Source: Parachitinimonas caeni (GTDB lineage Bacteria; Pseudomonadota; Gammaproteobacteria; Burkholderiales; Chitinimonadaceae). From it: a DNA stretch of 64,000 nt. Every line of letters begins with the position of its first letter. The first letter of the stretch is position 1. Where the stretch lies: assembly GCF_030129945.1 (NCBI RefSeq), contig NZ_JARRAF010000011.1, positions 62,001 to 126,000 of the forward strand. Direction: 5' to 3'. Both the position numbers and the translations under genes were made by a program. Below are positions 36,274 through 45,838 of the stretch, piece by piece. Below the pieces are notes generated by a model. It saw only the letters and a list, made by a program, of their open reading frames with translations. It ran no database searches and was not told where the DNA came from.

Positions 36274-36576
36274 ATCGATACCTTTCGCAATACCGTTGTA
36301 ATTACCGGACTCATATCCGATCTGTCTATCTTGCGTTATACCCCTGCAGGGATTCCTGCTGTTGAGTTCAAGTTGATGCATGAGTCAACGCAGAATGAGG
36401 CAGGAGCTGAACGACAAGTGGCATGTGAAGTATGTTGCATTGCACTTGGAGATCCCGCTGTTGCTCTTAGTACTCGCATGGACGGGTGTAGATTAAAAGT
36501 TAAAGGTTTTTTAGCTGCGCGCAATATGCGCTATCGAAGCAGCTTGGTATTGCATGTAACTGATTACGGTGAATGA
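36274..36576 (+). CDS. priB: Primosomal replication protein N (PriB), non-canonical start inferred
   Basis: A single-stranded DNA-binding OB-fold protein that helps restart replication; it lies between rpsF and rpsR as usual. The C-terminal 80 residues include RYTPAGIPAVEFKLMHES, typical of the family. The expected first beta-strand, read as NTVVITGLISDLSI, lies upstream of the first ATG/GTG/TTG in frame (TTG 36331). The frame is open back to a TAA at 36253 with no standard start. GGAG at 36264-36267 is followed six bases later by ATC at 36274, which I propose as the start, giving 100 residues (E. coli 104). A sequencing error is the alternative. Confidence 0.75.
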   Translation: MDTFRNTVVITGLISDLSILRYTPAGIPAVEFKLMHESTQNEAGAERQVACEVCCIALGDPAVALSTRMDGCRLKVKGFLAARNMRYRSSLVLHVTDYGE

Positions 36577-36579
36577 AAT

Positions 36580-36852
36580 ATGTTCAATAAAGCTCGTGGC
36601 AAAAATGGTAAGACTGGCAAGCCAGCTGCTCGCCAGATGTTCAAGCGCCGGAAATTCTGTCGCTTTACGGCAGAAGGCGTAAAAGAAATCGATTACAAGG
36701 ACATCAATGTTCTGAAAGATTTCATCGGCGAGAATGGGAAGATCATTCCTGCTCGTATCACTGGCACTAAAGCGCGTTATCAGCGTCAGCTGTCCACCGC
36801 TATCAAGCGCGCACGTTTCTTGGCGCTGATGCCGTATACAGATCTGCACTAA
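36580..36852 (+). CDS. rpsR: 30S ribosomal protein S18
   Basis: A 90-residue basic protein that binds S6. It has [41 protein letters not shown] and [14 protein letters not shown]. It starts three bases after priB. The N-terminal Lys/Gly stretch is variable in the family. Confidence 0.97.
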   Translation: MFNKARGKNGKTGKPAARQMFKRRKFCRFTAEGVKEIDYKDINVLKDFIGENGKIIPARITGTKARYQRQLSTAIKRARFLALMPYTDLH

Positions 36853-36871
36853 GCGCCAGGAGAGAACGACT

Positions 36872-37318
36872 ATGCAAATTATTCTGCTTGAGAAAGTAGC
36901 TAACCTCGGTCAGCTGGGTGACGTGGTTAAGGTTAAGGATGGCTACGCCCGCAACTTCCTGATCCCTCAAGGAAAAGCGAAGCGTGCGACGGATGCTGCT
37001 CTGAAAGAGTTTGAAGCGCGTCGTGCAGAGCTGGAAAAGCGTCAGGCTGAAATTTTGGCAGATGCTCAACAGCGTGCTGCCAAACTGGAAGGAGCGACTG
37101 TTTCGATCAGCCAAAAGGCGGGTGTTGATGGTCGCCTGTTCGGTTCAGTAACAAACCACGATATCGCCGAAGCGATCTGCGCTTCGGGTGTTCAGGTTGT
37201 TAAGGCGGAAGTTCGTTTGCCAGAAGGCCCGTTCAAGGCTGTTGGTGAGTACGAAGTTACCGTAGCACTGCATCACGACGTTGTGGCAAATGTGAAAGTT
37301 GCTGTTGTAGCGCAATAA
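36872..37318 (+). CDS. rplI: 50S ribosomal protein L9
   Basis: A 148-residue protein with two domains joined by a long helix. The start [19 protein letters not shown] and [13 protein letters not shown] are the 23S-binding N-domain. The helix (about residues 41-75) is followed by [16 protein letters not shown]. It ends the operon 25 bases before a strong terminator. Confidence 0.97.
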   Translation: MQIILLEKVANLGQLGDVVKVKDGYARNFLIPQGKAKRATDAALKEFEARRAELEKRQAEILADAQQRAAKLEGATVSISQKAGVDGRLFGSVTNHDIAEAICASGVQVVKAEVRLPEGPFKAVGEYEVTVALHHDVVANVKVAVVAQ

Positions 37319-37343
37319 TCGACACTGCTGTAACTGAATCAGA

Positions 37344-37382
37344 GCAAACGGGGTTCGAGAAATCGAACCCCGTTTGCTTTTT
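37344..37382 (+). terminator. Terminator of the rpsF operon
   Basis: A perfect 15-bp stem (GCAAACGGGGTTCGA with its complement) closes on a GAAA tetraloop and is followed by TTTTT. Confidence 0.95.
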
Positions 37383-37493
37383 GTGGTTTCGCCTTGCAAA
37401 AGATGTTGGCGCACTATAATCCAGAGTGCTGGCAGGCTGCCGAGTTGCTGGCAACTGCATATTTTGCCGACACACAGCGACTGAATAAATTAG

Positions 37494-39341
37494 ATGTCAA
37501 GGCACACTAACCCTACAGAGATTGCCCGTGAGACGCTCAAGCAATTGGCTTTGAGACGGATTACCCCTACGCCTGAACAATATCGTGAGATCTATAACGA
37601 AATTGCAGGGGTTGATGATAGTCAGGCCGGCCCGCACCCCCTCGTCAAGGCGCTGGTTCAGAATCTCAAGAAATTGCCAAAGATGTCCCCTGAAGTGGAG
37701 AGGCATCTTGGGCAGATTGAGCAAGCGGCCATGGCTTACGAGTGGCAGCATATTCCACCGCTGGTTATCAAGTGTGTCGAGTTGCAAGGGGGGCAGGCCG
37801 CCCTTACTCGTACGTGGGCGGAGCTTATTCATGAGTTGATTACCCAATGGGAACGGCGTAGCCCCCACTACAACACCAAGAAAAAGAGCGAGACTTTAGG
37901 TAAGGTCTTGTTGAATTTTGGCAACTATCCGAGCTTGTTAAATGAGAAACTGGATGCCTTGCTTAGAGGATGGGCAGAGGGGGCGTCTGATTTGGTTGGG
38001 ATTGAAACGGTCGAGCAAGCCGCTTCTGTAGACTTCGCCAGCGATCTTGCCTCGAGTGAGATGCCTGATTACGCAGGATCTCGCTTGCAGCCCTCCGGTG
38101 AGGCGCAGCCAGGAATGGACTGGCAGCCATGGCGGGAGATTTTGGTCCGAACCTTGCAGGTCGGTGTGGCGGACAGGTTGTCACACTACCCTGAATTGAA
38201 AGACGAGGCCGTCAGCTTGACCGAGGCAGTCACTGCAGTGACGAGCGAAAAGGGGTTGGATCATGTTGCGGTGAGGCTCAAAAAATTCTGGATCAAGCTG
38301 GAACTGCAGACTGAGCGGGAGCAGCGTCTGACCAAGGGCTTGGTCAATCTGCTTATGCTATTGGTTGATAATCTGTCGGACCTGGTTGGTCAAGAAGCCT
38401 GGGTGACAGGGCAAATCGAGGTGGTCCGGGCCATGCTGGGAGAACAACTCAGCATGCGCCGCCTGTATGACATCGAAACTGGCTTCAAGGATGTGTTGTA
38501 CAAGCAAGGCTTGTTGCGACATAGCCTGGATGAGGCGCAGGCCAAGCTCAAAGACATGATTGCCCTGTTCATTGATCGCCTGGGGTCTATGGCAGACAGC
38601 ACAGGTGGTTATCACGACAAAGTCTCGGGTTACGCAGAAAAGATCCAGGCTGCCAGCGATATCCCGGCGCTCAAACAAGTGCTTGATGAGCTGATGCAGG
38701 ATACGCGACACATGCAACTGGATATGAAGCGTTCTCATGATGAACTGGTTGCAGTGCGGCAACAGGCACAGACCGCCGAGCAGCGTATACACGAGCTTGA
38801 GTCTGAATTGCGTTCCATTAGCGAGAAGGTCAGGGAGGATCAGTTGACTGGGGCCCTGAATCGTCGAGGGCTGGATGATGCATTTTCGACTGAACTGGCT
38901 AGGGCATCTCGAAATGGTACGCCGTTGTGTCTGTCACTGCTGGATATTGACAACTTCAAAAAGCTCAACGACCGATTTGGTCATCAGACTGGCGATGAGG
39001 CGCTGATCCATCTGGTCCGGGTGGTGAAAGAGACTATCCGTCCGACAGATCTGATTGCGCGCTATGGGGGGGAAGAATTTGTCATCCTGTTGCCGGATAC
39101 TCCGCTGGAAGAGGCGGAGAGCGTCATGCGGCGGGTTCAGCGGGATCTGACCAAGCGGTTCTTTCTCCACAACAACGAACGCATCCTGATCACATTCAGC
39201 GCAGGGGTGACTATCTACTATCCTGGCGAATCGCAAGAGGATGCGATCGAGAGGGCGGATCAGGGAATGTATCAGGCCAAGAAATCTGGCAAGAATCAGG
39301 TAGTCTCGGTACCTGGACAGGCGACGTCTTCAGCAGCCTAG
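37494..39341 (+). CDS. Diguanylate cyclase (GGDEF domain)
   Basis: A 615-residue cytoplasmic protein without membrane helices. Residues 1-440 are helical with a coiled coil near the end (MKRSHDELVAVRQQ to ISEKVRED). The GGDEF domain (about 445-605) has DQLTGALNRRG, the active-site GGEEF at 525-529, and an RPTD inhibitory site five residues before it. It should make cyclic di-GMP from GTP with product feedback. The N-terminal part is an unnamed helical region found in other betaproteobacterial cyclases, as far as I can judge. Stands alone after rplI. Confidence 0.9.
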   Translation: MSRHTNPTEIARETLKQLALRRITPTPEQYREIYNEIAGVDDSQAGPHPLVKALVQNLKKLPKMSPEVERHLGQIEQAAMAYEWQHIPPLVIKCVELQGGQAALTRTWAELIHELITQWERRSPHYNTKKKSETLGKVLLNFGNYPSLLNEKLDALLRGWAEGASDLVGIETVEQAASVDFASDLASSEMPDYAGSRLQPSGEAQPGMDWQPWREILVRTLQVGVADRLSHYPELKDEAVSLTEAVTAVTSEKGLDHVAVRLKKFWIKLELQTEREQRLTKGLVNLLMLLVDNLSDLVGQEAWVTGQIEVVRAMLGEQLSMRRLYDIETGFKDVLYKQGLLRHSLDEAQAKLKDMIALFIDRLGSMADSTGGYHDKVSGYAEKIQAASDIPALKQVLDELMQDTRHMQLDMKRSHDELVAVRQQAQTAEQRIHELESELRSISEKVREDQLTGALNRRGLDDAFSTELARASRNGTPLCLSLLDIDNFKKLNDRFGHQTGDEALIHLVRVVKETIRPTDLIARYGGEEFVILLPDTPLEEAESVMRRVQRDLTKRFFLHNNERILITFSAGVTIYYPGESQEDAIERADQGMYQAKKSGKNQVVSVPGQATSSAA

Positions 39342-39755
39342 CCTGGTTACCTTTTCAGTAGCTATTTGATTTCAATGAAAGCCAGTCGCTTCGAGCCTGT
39401 GCCAATTTTCTTCGTATCAGATCCCCATACACAAACTGTTTGCCCCGCTTGGCGTCGTTTGAAAGAGCGCTGACAGGATTTGTAGCTGAGCGCATGTCTG
39501 TTGGGCGTGAATGTTAATTTAGGCGCTGCGTCCAGTGCCCAATAGCTGAACCTCTACAAGGCCCGGATCTTGGGCCTTGGCTTATTCTGATTCAAGTCTA
39601 ACCCTATGGATGGGTCGAGTTTGGGGGCATAGCGTCGTTGGAGTTCGCTGACTTGGCCTGCTAGATCGCTCTCGCCCGGCTCAGCTTTGCCGCAAAACTT
39701 GACCCGGCGTGACCGGAAACAAAATGCCTACAGGGTCTGGAGCTGGTGCCGAGGC
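39342..39755. other. Gap between the diguanylate cyclase and trmL
   Basis: About 410 bases without a gene. Its second half holds a copy of the interspersed repeat (39608-39737). The first half has no clear hairpin or coding signal. Confidence 0.5.
39608..39737. repeat. Interspersed repeat, partial copy C
   Basis: The same order as copy B: GGGTCGAGTTTGGGGGC, GTTGGAGTTCGCTGA, then AAACTTGACCCGGCGTGACC, GGAAACAAAATG and CCTACAGGGTC at the end. Only one terminal repeat is seen, and its core is altered (GCCTACAGG where others read CGTCAACAG). Confidence 0.55.
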
Positions 39756-40235
39756 TCAGCCGGCGCCGGCGTAACCAAGTTGGCGCCAGCCTTCATACAC
39801 CGTAACGGCGACTGCATTGGATAAGTTCAAGCTGCGGTTATTCGGGCGCATCGGCAGGCGAAGCCAGTCGGCCTGAGGAAATTGCGCCAGTATTTCTTGC
39901 GGTAAGCCGCGGCTCTCCGGGCCGAACAGAACGGCATCGCCGGTCTTCCAGTCAAGATTTGCTGGCCCGCGGCTTCCCTTGGTGGTGCAAGGAAACAATC
40001 GCGAAGGCTGCACGGTTTGCAGAAAGCTAGCGAAGTCGGCATGACGATTCACCAGCGTAAGGTCGTGGTAGTCCAGTCCGGCACGTCGTAAATGCTTGTC
40101 GTCAAAATTAAAGCCAAGCGGCTCAATAAGATGCAAGCGACAACCGGTATTTGCACACAGGCGGATGACATTGCCGCAATTCGGGCCAATTTCGGGCTCA
40201 AACAACACCACGTCGAACAAGAAGTCTGATTGCAT
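39756..40235 (-). CDS. trmL: tRNA (cytidine/uridine-34 2'-O)-methyltransferase TrmL
   Basis: A 159-residue minimal SPOUT enzyme that methylates the wobble ribose of tRNA-Leu. It has [21 protein letters not shown], the [21 protein letters not shown] loop, [10 protein letters not shown] and [19 protein letters not shown]. The length fits TrmL rather than longer SpoU enzymes. It lies downstream of dadR on the same strand. Confidence 0.93.
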   Translation of the reverse strand: MQSDFLFDVVLFEPEIGPNCGNVIRLCANTGCRLHLIEPLGFNFDDKHLRRAGLDYHDLTLVNRHADFASFLQTVQPSRLFPCTTKGSRGPANLDWKTGDAVLFGPESRGLPQEILAQFPQADWLRLPMRPNNRSLNLSNAVAVTVYEGWRQLGYAGAG

Positions 40236-40285
40236 TGTAGGGCGGGGTCCTCATAAAACAGGCGGGCAGGGTAGCGGGTCCAGCC

Positions 40286-40774
40286 TCAGTCGTCTACCGG
40301 GAGCGTCATACCTTCTTTGACTTCCTCCATCACGACATAGCTGCGAGACTCAACCGCGCCGGGTAGCTTCAGCAGAATGTCACCAAGCAGCTTGCGATAC
40401 TCGCTCATCTCGCCGATACGGGCCTTTATCAGATAGTCGAAGTCGCCCGATACCAGATGACACTCGACCACGTTGGGCAGCGCCAGCGCATCCCGTCGAA
40501 ACGCTTCAAATAGATCACCGGATTTTACTGACAGGCGTAGTTCAACAAACACCAGTAGCCCAAGCCCAAGTGCTTTGGGATTCAGGCGGGCATAGTAGCC
40601 TTCAATGACACCCTCTCGCTCAAGGCGCTTTACCCGCTCGCTGCAGGGCGTTGTGGACAGACCAATCTTCTCTGCCAACTCTGTCATGGACATACGGCCA
40701 TCAGCTTGCAGCAACCTGAGAATTTTTCGGTCAAGTCGATCAAGTTCTCTGACTGTCAGGGATTTTCTTCGCAT
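40286..40774 (-). CDS. Lrp/AsnC-family regulator, probable DadR
   Basis: A 162-residue regulator. The N-terminal winged-helix (LDRLDRKILRLLQADGRMSMTELAEKIGLSTTPCSERVKRLE, spanning about residues 11-51) is followed by the RAM ligand domain with VVECHLVSGDFDYLIKA. It is divergent from dadA across 119 bases that hold two TAAGATATTTT repeats. That position and the alanine-catabolic neighbours suggest it is an alanine- or leucine-responsive activator; other Lrp targets remain possible. Confidence 0.85.
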   Translation of the reverse strand: MRRKSLTVRELDRLDRKILRLLQADGRMSMTELAEKIGLSTTPCSERVKRLEREGVIEGYYARLNPKALGLGLLVFVELRLSVKSGDLFEAFRRDALALPNVVECHLVSGDFDYLIKARIGEMSEYRKLLGDILLKLPGAVESRSYVVMEEVKEGMTLPVDD

Positions 40775-40786
40775 AACTGACCATTC

Positions 40787-40818
40787 ATAAGATATTTTGC
40801 TAATAGTAAGATATTTTA
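40787..40818. promoter_or_regulatory. Direct repeats in the dadR-dadA intergenic region
   Basis: TAAGATATTTT occurs at 40788-40798 and 40807-40817, 19 bases apart, in the AT-rich gap between the divergent genes. The spacing of roughly two helical turns suits a multimeric Lrp-type regulator. Confidence 0.5.
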
Positions 40819-40893
40819 TGAAAGCAATTACTGGAAAATAAGCAATAAACTAGCGGAAATTGCTTTTGTTGGTTTTGATGTGGAGGAATTGGC

Positions 40894-42198
40894 GTGAAAA
40901 TTGCGGTGCTTGGAAGTGGTGTGATCGGGGTGAGCAGTGCTTATTACCTGGCCAAACAGGGGTTTGAGGTAGTGGTGGTTGATCGCCAGCCGGCACCGGC
41001 GGAGGAAACCAGTTTTGCCAATGCCGGGCAGATTTCTCCCGGGTATTCCGCCCCCTGGGCGGCGCCTGGCATCCCGTTGAAGGCCATGAAGTGGCTGTTT
41101 CAGCGTCATGCCCCTCTAGCCATGAAGTTGGACGGGAGCTTGTTCCAGTTGAGCTGGCTGGCCAAGATGCTATCTAACTGTACGCATGCTCGTTATGCCG
41201 TCAATAAAGAGCGGATGATGCGCTTGGCGGAATACAGCCGCGATGTTATCCGCGAATTGCGGCAGGACATTGGCCTGCAATATGAAGGGCGTGCGCAAGG
41301 TACTTTGCAGGTGTTCAGAACCCAGGCACAGCTGGATGCGGCACATAAGGATATTGCGGTTCTCAAGCAATGTGGTGTGCCCTATCAATTGCTGACGCCA
41401 CAGCAGTGCGTGGAATATGAGCCGGCTTTGGCTTTGGTTGCCAGCAAGCTGACAGGCGGCTTGCGTCTGCCAAACGATGAAACCGGTGATTGCCGTCTGT
41501 TTACTCAGGGCTTGGCGGAGGCCGCAAAGGCGCTTGGGGTGACTTTCCGTTTTGGCGAGACGATTCAGGCGGTCGAGATGGCTGGAGGAAAGGTGTCGGG
41601 CGTCCGCTTGGCCTCTGGGTTGCTGCATGCGGATGCCTATGTGCTGGCCTTGGGTAGCTACTCCACCTCGCTGGCTCGTCAGATTGGACTGGATATTCCG
41701 GTCTATCCGGTTAAGGGCTACTCACTGACCGTGCCCATCACCGATTCCAATATGGCCCCTGTATCTACGGTTATGGATGAAACTTACAAAGTGGCCATTA
41801 CCCGCTTTGACAACCGGATTCGGGTCGGTGGCATGGCGGAGCTGGCGGGCTTTGATCTTGGTTTGAACCCGCGCAGGCGCGAAACGCTGGAGCTAGTAGT
41901 AGGGGATCTGTTCCCGAAAGGTGGGGATATCCCGGCGGCCAGCTTCTGGACGGGGCTGCGGCCAATGACCCCCGATGGCACGCCAATTCTCGGCCGGACG
42001 CCTATCGACAATCTGCTACTCAATACCGGACACGGCACGCTGGGCTGGACCATGGCTTGTGGTTCCGGTCGGGTACTGGCGGATATCGCGGCTGGACGCA
42101 GCCCGGAAATCCGTGCTGACGATCTGGCGATTGAACGCTATTTTCAAACTACCCCTATGCCATACCGGCCAAGCCAGGTTCAAACCGCTGGCCGATAA
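40894..42198 (+). CDS. dadA: D-amino acid dehydrogenase DadA
   Basis: A 434-residue membrane-associated flavoenzyme oxidising D-alanine to pyruvate. The FAD motif [20 protein letters not shown] begins at residue 4, with [14 protein letters not shown] and [14 protein letters not shown] at the C-terminus. The start is GTG with GGAGGAA seven bases upstream. It is followed by the racemase gene after 9 bases. Confidence 0.95.
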   Translation: MKIAVLGSGVIGVSSAYYLAKQGFEVVVVDRQPAPAEETSFANAGQISPGYSAPWAAPGIPLKAMKWLFQRHAPLAMKLDGSLFQLSWLAKMLSNCTHARYAVNKERMMRLAEYSRDVIRELRQDIGLQYEGRAQGTLQVFRTQAQLDAAHKDIAVLKQCGVPYQLLTPQQCVEYEPALALVASKLTGGLRLPNDETGDCRLFTQGLAEAAKALGVTFRFGETIQAVEMAGGKVSGVRLASGLLHADAYVLALGSYSTSLARQIGLDIPVYPVKGYSLTVPITDSNMAPVSTVMDETYKVAITRFDNRIRVGGMAELAGFDLGLNPRRRETLELVVGDLFPKGGDIPAASFWTGLRPMTPDGTPILGRTPIDNLLLNTGHGTLGWTMACGSGRVLADIAAGRSPEIRADDLAIERYFQTTPMPYRPSQVQTAGR

Positions 42199-42207
42199 GA
42201 GAAGTCC

Positions 42208-43284
42208 ATGTCCAGACCTGCTGTTGCAACAATTCGTTTAGATAACCTAAGACATAACTATCAGTTGGCCCGCCAACTACACGGTGGGCGGGCATTGGCT
42301 GTCGTTAAGGCCAATGCCTACGGTCATGGTGCCGTCGAATGCAGCCGGGCCTTGCTTGGCCTGGCCGATGGCTTTGGCGTTGCCTGCATTGAAGAAGCCC
42401 TGCAACTACGTGAGGCCGGAATCCAGGCGCCTATCCTGCTACTTGAGGGGTTTTTCTCTGAGGATGAGCTCCCACTGATCGCGCAGCATCGTCTGTGGAC
42501 GGCGCTGCACTCCCCTGAGCAGCTGGCTATGCTGCAGGCATGGCCGGGAAAAGAACGCTTTCCAGTATGGCTGAAGCTCGACTCAGGAATGCATCGGCTG
42601 GGCTTTGATGTGGCAGGATTCCGCTCGGCTTTTGCGACTTTGCAGCAATTGGATTGTGTTGAAGACATCGTATTGATGTCGCATTTTTCCCGTGCGGATG
42701 AATTAGCCTGTGATGATGCCGAACGCCAGACTGCCTTGTTTGACGAGGCGAGGCGCGGTTTGGAGTCCGAAGCCAGCTTGAGCAACTCGGCGGGCATTCT
42801 TGCGCAGCCCCTTGCACAGCGCCAATGGGGGCGTCCCGGCATCATGCTGTACGGTGCAACCCCTCTGGATGGCGACCATGCTCTGGCCAGCCAGTTGCGG
42901 CCGGTCATGCAGTTGCAGTCTGAGGTGATTGCGTTGCATCGTGTGGCGGCTGGTGAGCCGATTGGTTACGGGCACCGTTGGGTGGCGCCGCGAGACACCT
43001 TGTTGGCAACGGTTGCCATGGGCTATGCCGATGGGTATCCACGCGCTACCGCCAATGGTTGCCCGGTTCTGGTGGACGGACAATTGGCCAGCATTGCTGG
43101 CCGGGTGTCGATGGATATGATCATGGTCGATGTGACCGCCGTGGTGGATGCCCGTGTTGGCAGCAAGGTGTTGCTGTGGGGTGAGGCACTCAGGCCGGAG
43201 CTGGTTGCCGCCCACGCTGGGACCATTCCTTACGAGATGTTTTGTAATATCAAACGCGTGCGATTCGAGTATCAGGGTGGCTGA
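42208..43284 (+). CDS. Alanine racemase, catabolic (DadX type)
   Basis: A 358-residue PLP enzyme converting L- and D-alanine. The PLP lysine is in AVVKANAYGHGA, with a catalytic Tyr in AMGYADGYPRA. GRVSMDMIMVDV is also typical. Its position immediately after dadA points to a role in feeding D-alanine to the dehydrogenase, but it may also serve cell-wall synthesis if it is the only racemase. A terminator lies 32 bases downstream. Confidence 0.95.
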   Translation: MSRPAVATIRLDNLRHNYQLARQLHGGRALAVVKANAYGHGAVECSRALLGLADGFGVACIEEALQLREAGIQAPILLLEGFFSEDELPLIAQHRLWTALHSPEQLAMLQAWPGKERFPVWLKLDSGMHRLGFDVAGFRSAFATLQQLDCVEDIVLMSHFSRADELACDDAERQTALFDEARRGLESEASLSNSAGILAQPLAQRQWGRPGIMLYGATPLDGDHALASQLRPVMQLQSEVIALHRVAAGEPIGYGHRWVAPRDTLLATVAMGYADGYPRATANGCPVLVDGQLASIAGRVSMDMIMVDVTAVVDARVGSKVLLWGEALRPELVAAHAGTIPYEMFCNIKRVRFEYQGG

Positions 43285-43315
43285 GATGTTGGTTAGCCCA
43301 AAATACTGATGTGTG

Positions 43316-43341
43316 CAAAGGCCGGAGATTTCCGGCCTTTG
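43316..43341 (+). terminator. Terminator after the alanine racemase gene
   Basis: CAAAGGCCGGA and TCCGGCCTTTG form an 11-bp stem around GATT. The following bases are TTGTT, a modest T tract. It lies between convergent genes and may serve both. Confidence 0.75.
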
Positions 43342-43360
43342 TTGTTCGTGGCGAGTAATG

Positions 43361-45484
43361 CTAGAAATTTCCGACGAAAAGCCGCTTCAGCAAGCCCAGC
43401 TTGATGTCATCGGTTTCATCAAGCCCTAACCTTTCCAGATAGCGTTCAGGCACCGGTTTGTCGTTGAACAGTCCCTTGAACAGGCTGCGCGCCAGCGATA
43501 TCGGGCTGTCGGCAGCGTGCTTGAGTCGTTGCAGTGCACGGATGATGACTAGTTCATCCTCAGTAAAGTCTGTGCCAAAAGGGAAGTCTGGCAGCACGCC
43601 ATTGTGCTGCCAGGGGCTGATCCGGTTCTCCAGAACTTCAGGCAAATTCAGACGCTGCTCTTCAGGGATCTGATAATTCGTCTCAATCTTGCCGTTTTCC
43701 TTGGCGGCGGCGAGCAGCTCATCCTGAAACCGGCTATCGGTAATAGCCAGAAGGCGCTTGATGACCTCGCTATCGCTGCGGCCGCGAAGATCGGCGACAC
43801 CATACTCGGTAATCACCATGTCGCGCAGATGACGCGGAATGGTGGTGTGGGCGTAATTCCAGACGATGTTCGAGCGAACCTCCCCCTTGCTAAGACGTGT
43901 CGCACGCAGCATCAAAATAGAACGGGCACCTGGCAGGGCATGTGCCATGGCGACAAAGTTGTACTGCCCCCCGACGCCGGATACCAACTGCCCCGAATCC
44001 AGGCTGTCCGACACAGCGGCGCCCAGCAGTGTCACCATCATCGTCGTATTAATGAACCGGGCATCGCGTCGTTGAATTCGTGCAATCTGCTCCTGGCCAT
44101 ATAACTGATTGATATAGCCGATTCGGCTCATGCAGATCTTGCTGAGCTGCTCGCGCGGCATGTCGCGCAGGCGCTGATAAAAGTCACGAGGCCCAAGGAA
44201 GAAGCCGCCGTGCATGGCGGTGCCATGTTTAAGGCGATCGCCAAGGCAGTGCTCGACCAGGGCATCAAAGGCTTCGGGCAGGTCCAGACGCGATGACAAC
44301 AGGCCATGCGTGCAGACGATCATGCCATCGCGCCAGCCAATCCCTTCCCGGAAGATGCCAAAGTGCACCAACCACTCCACATTGGCGGCAGTCAGTGGCG
44401 ATTGGATCAGGCCGGCTTCCAGCAGCGCCATCAAGGTAACGGGCCGTACCTCTAGCGATATGCGCCCCTGATCCAGCAAGGTCTGCAACGGCGCATCACT
44501 AAAGACTTCGCGCTTGATGATGCCGGCTTCCATTAAATGCAGAAAGCCGTTGACCAGCATTTCGGAACAGCCATACAGCCCCAGATCAAAGGGGCCGGTT
44601 TCGGCGGTGGTGGGAATCGTGCCGCCTGACAGTTCACAGAGCAGCTGGTTATAGCGCGCCGGCTCCTGATGGCGAACGATCAAAGCCTGGCATATGGCAT
44701 CCCCTAATGAACCAATCCCGATCTGCAAGGTACCCCCATCCTTGACCAGGCTGCTGGCGTGAACGCCTATCGCGTAATCCTGGGCTGTTACTTTCATATT
44801 GGGTGGCGCAAAGAGATCATGTGTGGCTTTCGGATCCGTCACAATGAAGTTGAATAAGGCGGGGTCCACCTCCGCATCATTCGGCATATAGGGCAGTTGA
44901 TCGTTGATAACCGCTACGGTCAGCACCTTACGCAGCGGCTCCGCACGCAGCAGGTCCAGCGCATCCAGTGTCACATCGGGGTTGGATGACAGGGAGAGGC
45001 GAAGTGTGTCGCCTTCGCCCTGTGCGGCAACGGCCTGTGCCAGGACGTTTACGCCGTTGAGCAGCATGTCGCGGGCGGCATGGCTGTAGTTGCTGTAAAC
45101 GTAGTGCTGCTGGGCGTTGGCATTGTTGAGATATTCGCCGGTCTTCAGGAAAAATTCGCAAACCTCAACATTGCTCGGCAGACTGCCGTTGCGCAGATCG
45201 ATGACATAGTCCAGATCGGGATAGTCGCCAAAGACGCGTTCTGCAAATGGCTCCAGAAAGCGCTTTTCCAGCTCGCTATGGCCTTGCGGGCGTTCCAGCG
45301 ACAATGCGGTGAAAATGGTCAGATGCAGGACAGGGTTGTCTTTTACTCGCTGATACAGTGCATTGACGAAGGTATTGGGTTTGCCAATCCCCAGCGGGAT
45401 GCCGAGAACGATCCGATTGCCTGTTTCGGTGATGACGGCATCTACAGCAGTTTCTATTGAATCAAAATAGTCTGGATGGGGCAT
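43361..45484 (-). CDS. Acetyl-CoA hydrolase/transferase family protein
   Basis: A 707-residue protein of the class I CoA-transferase fold. It has GIPLGIGKPNTFVNALYQR near residue 30, the GGTLQIGIGSLGDAI and CELSGGTIPTT regions in the middle, and the C-terminal domain GVGGQYNFVAMAHALPGARSIL with ITEYGVADLRGRSDSEVIKR. It is longer than the usual 500 residues, because of extra N-terminal and C-terminal segments. It should act on acetyl-CoA or another acyl-CoA; hydrolysis and transfer cannot be told apart. The ATG at 45484 has AGAGGA upstream. Confidence 0.85.
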   Translation of the reverse strand: MPHPDYFDSIETAVDAVITETGNRIVLGIPLGIGKPNTFVNALYQRVKDNPVLHLTIFTALSLERPQGHSELEKRFLEPFAERVFGDYPDLDYVIDLRNGSLPSNVEVCEFFLKTGEYLNNANAQQHYVYSNYSHAARDMLLNGVNVLAQAVAAQGEGDTLRLSLSSNPDVTLDALDLLRAEPLRKVLTVAVINDQLPYMPNDAEVDPALFNFIVTDPKATHDLFAPPNMKVTAQDYAIGVHASSLVKDGGTLQIGIGSLGDAICQALIVRHQEPARYNQLLCELSGGTIPTTAETGPFDLGLYGCSEMLVNGFLHLMEAGIIKREVFSDAPLQTLLDQGRISLEVRPVTLMALLEAGLIQSPLTAANVEWLVHFGIFREGIGWRDGMIVCTHGLLSSRLDLPEAFDALVEHCLGDRLKHGTAMHGGFFLGPRDFYQRLRDMPREQLSKICMSRIGYINQLYGQEQIARIQRRDARFINTTMMVTLLGAAVSDSLDSGQLVSGVGGQYNFVAMAHALPGARSILMLRATRLSKGEVRSNIVWNYAHTTIPRHLRDMVITEYGVADLRGRSDSEVIKRLLAITDSRFQDELLAAAKENGKIETNYQIPEEQRLNLPEVLENRISPWQHNGVLPDFPFGTDFTEDELVIIRALQRLKHAADSPISLARSLFKGLFNDKPVPERYLERLGLDETDDIKLGLLKRLFVGNF

Positions 45485-45639
45485 GATGTCCTCTAGTGCG
45501 CAAACCGTGTGCCTCCACGATAGCAAACCATCGCAGAGTGGATTTGATCTGGAACAGGTTTGCGAAGCCTGTACGTGGGCTAAACAAGCGATTCTTAACA
45601 CCGCAGCCGGCCCAAAACCGGTGAAATTCTCTGGAGTGG

Positions 45640-45820
45640 GTTGGCTTTGTGGGAATGGTGTGGTTAGGGAGGCGTCTATTTTAGCTCGCTAAATCGCACT
45701 CGCTCTGCCCGCACGGTGGCTGGGGCTTTGCCCCTTACCCTACACGGCCTGCTTCTTAGGGGTATTGTCCTGTTCCGAAACTCGGCCCGGCGCGATCCGA
45801 AAATAAAATGCCAACAGTGC
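45640..45820. repeat. Interspersed repeat, partial copy D with internal insertion
   Basis: The order is GTGGTTAGGGAGG, TTTTAGCTCGCTAAA, then CTCGGCCCGGCGCGATCCG, ending in AAAATGCCAACAGTGC. Between them about 50 extra bases (with GGGGCTTTGCCCC) are absent from the other copies. It lies immediately before the alpha/beta hydrolase gene, and the in-frame codons upstream of that gene belong to the repeat. Confidence 0.6.
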
Positions 45821-45838
45821 TTGGCGATCAATCTTTTT

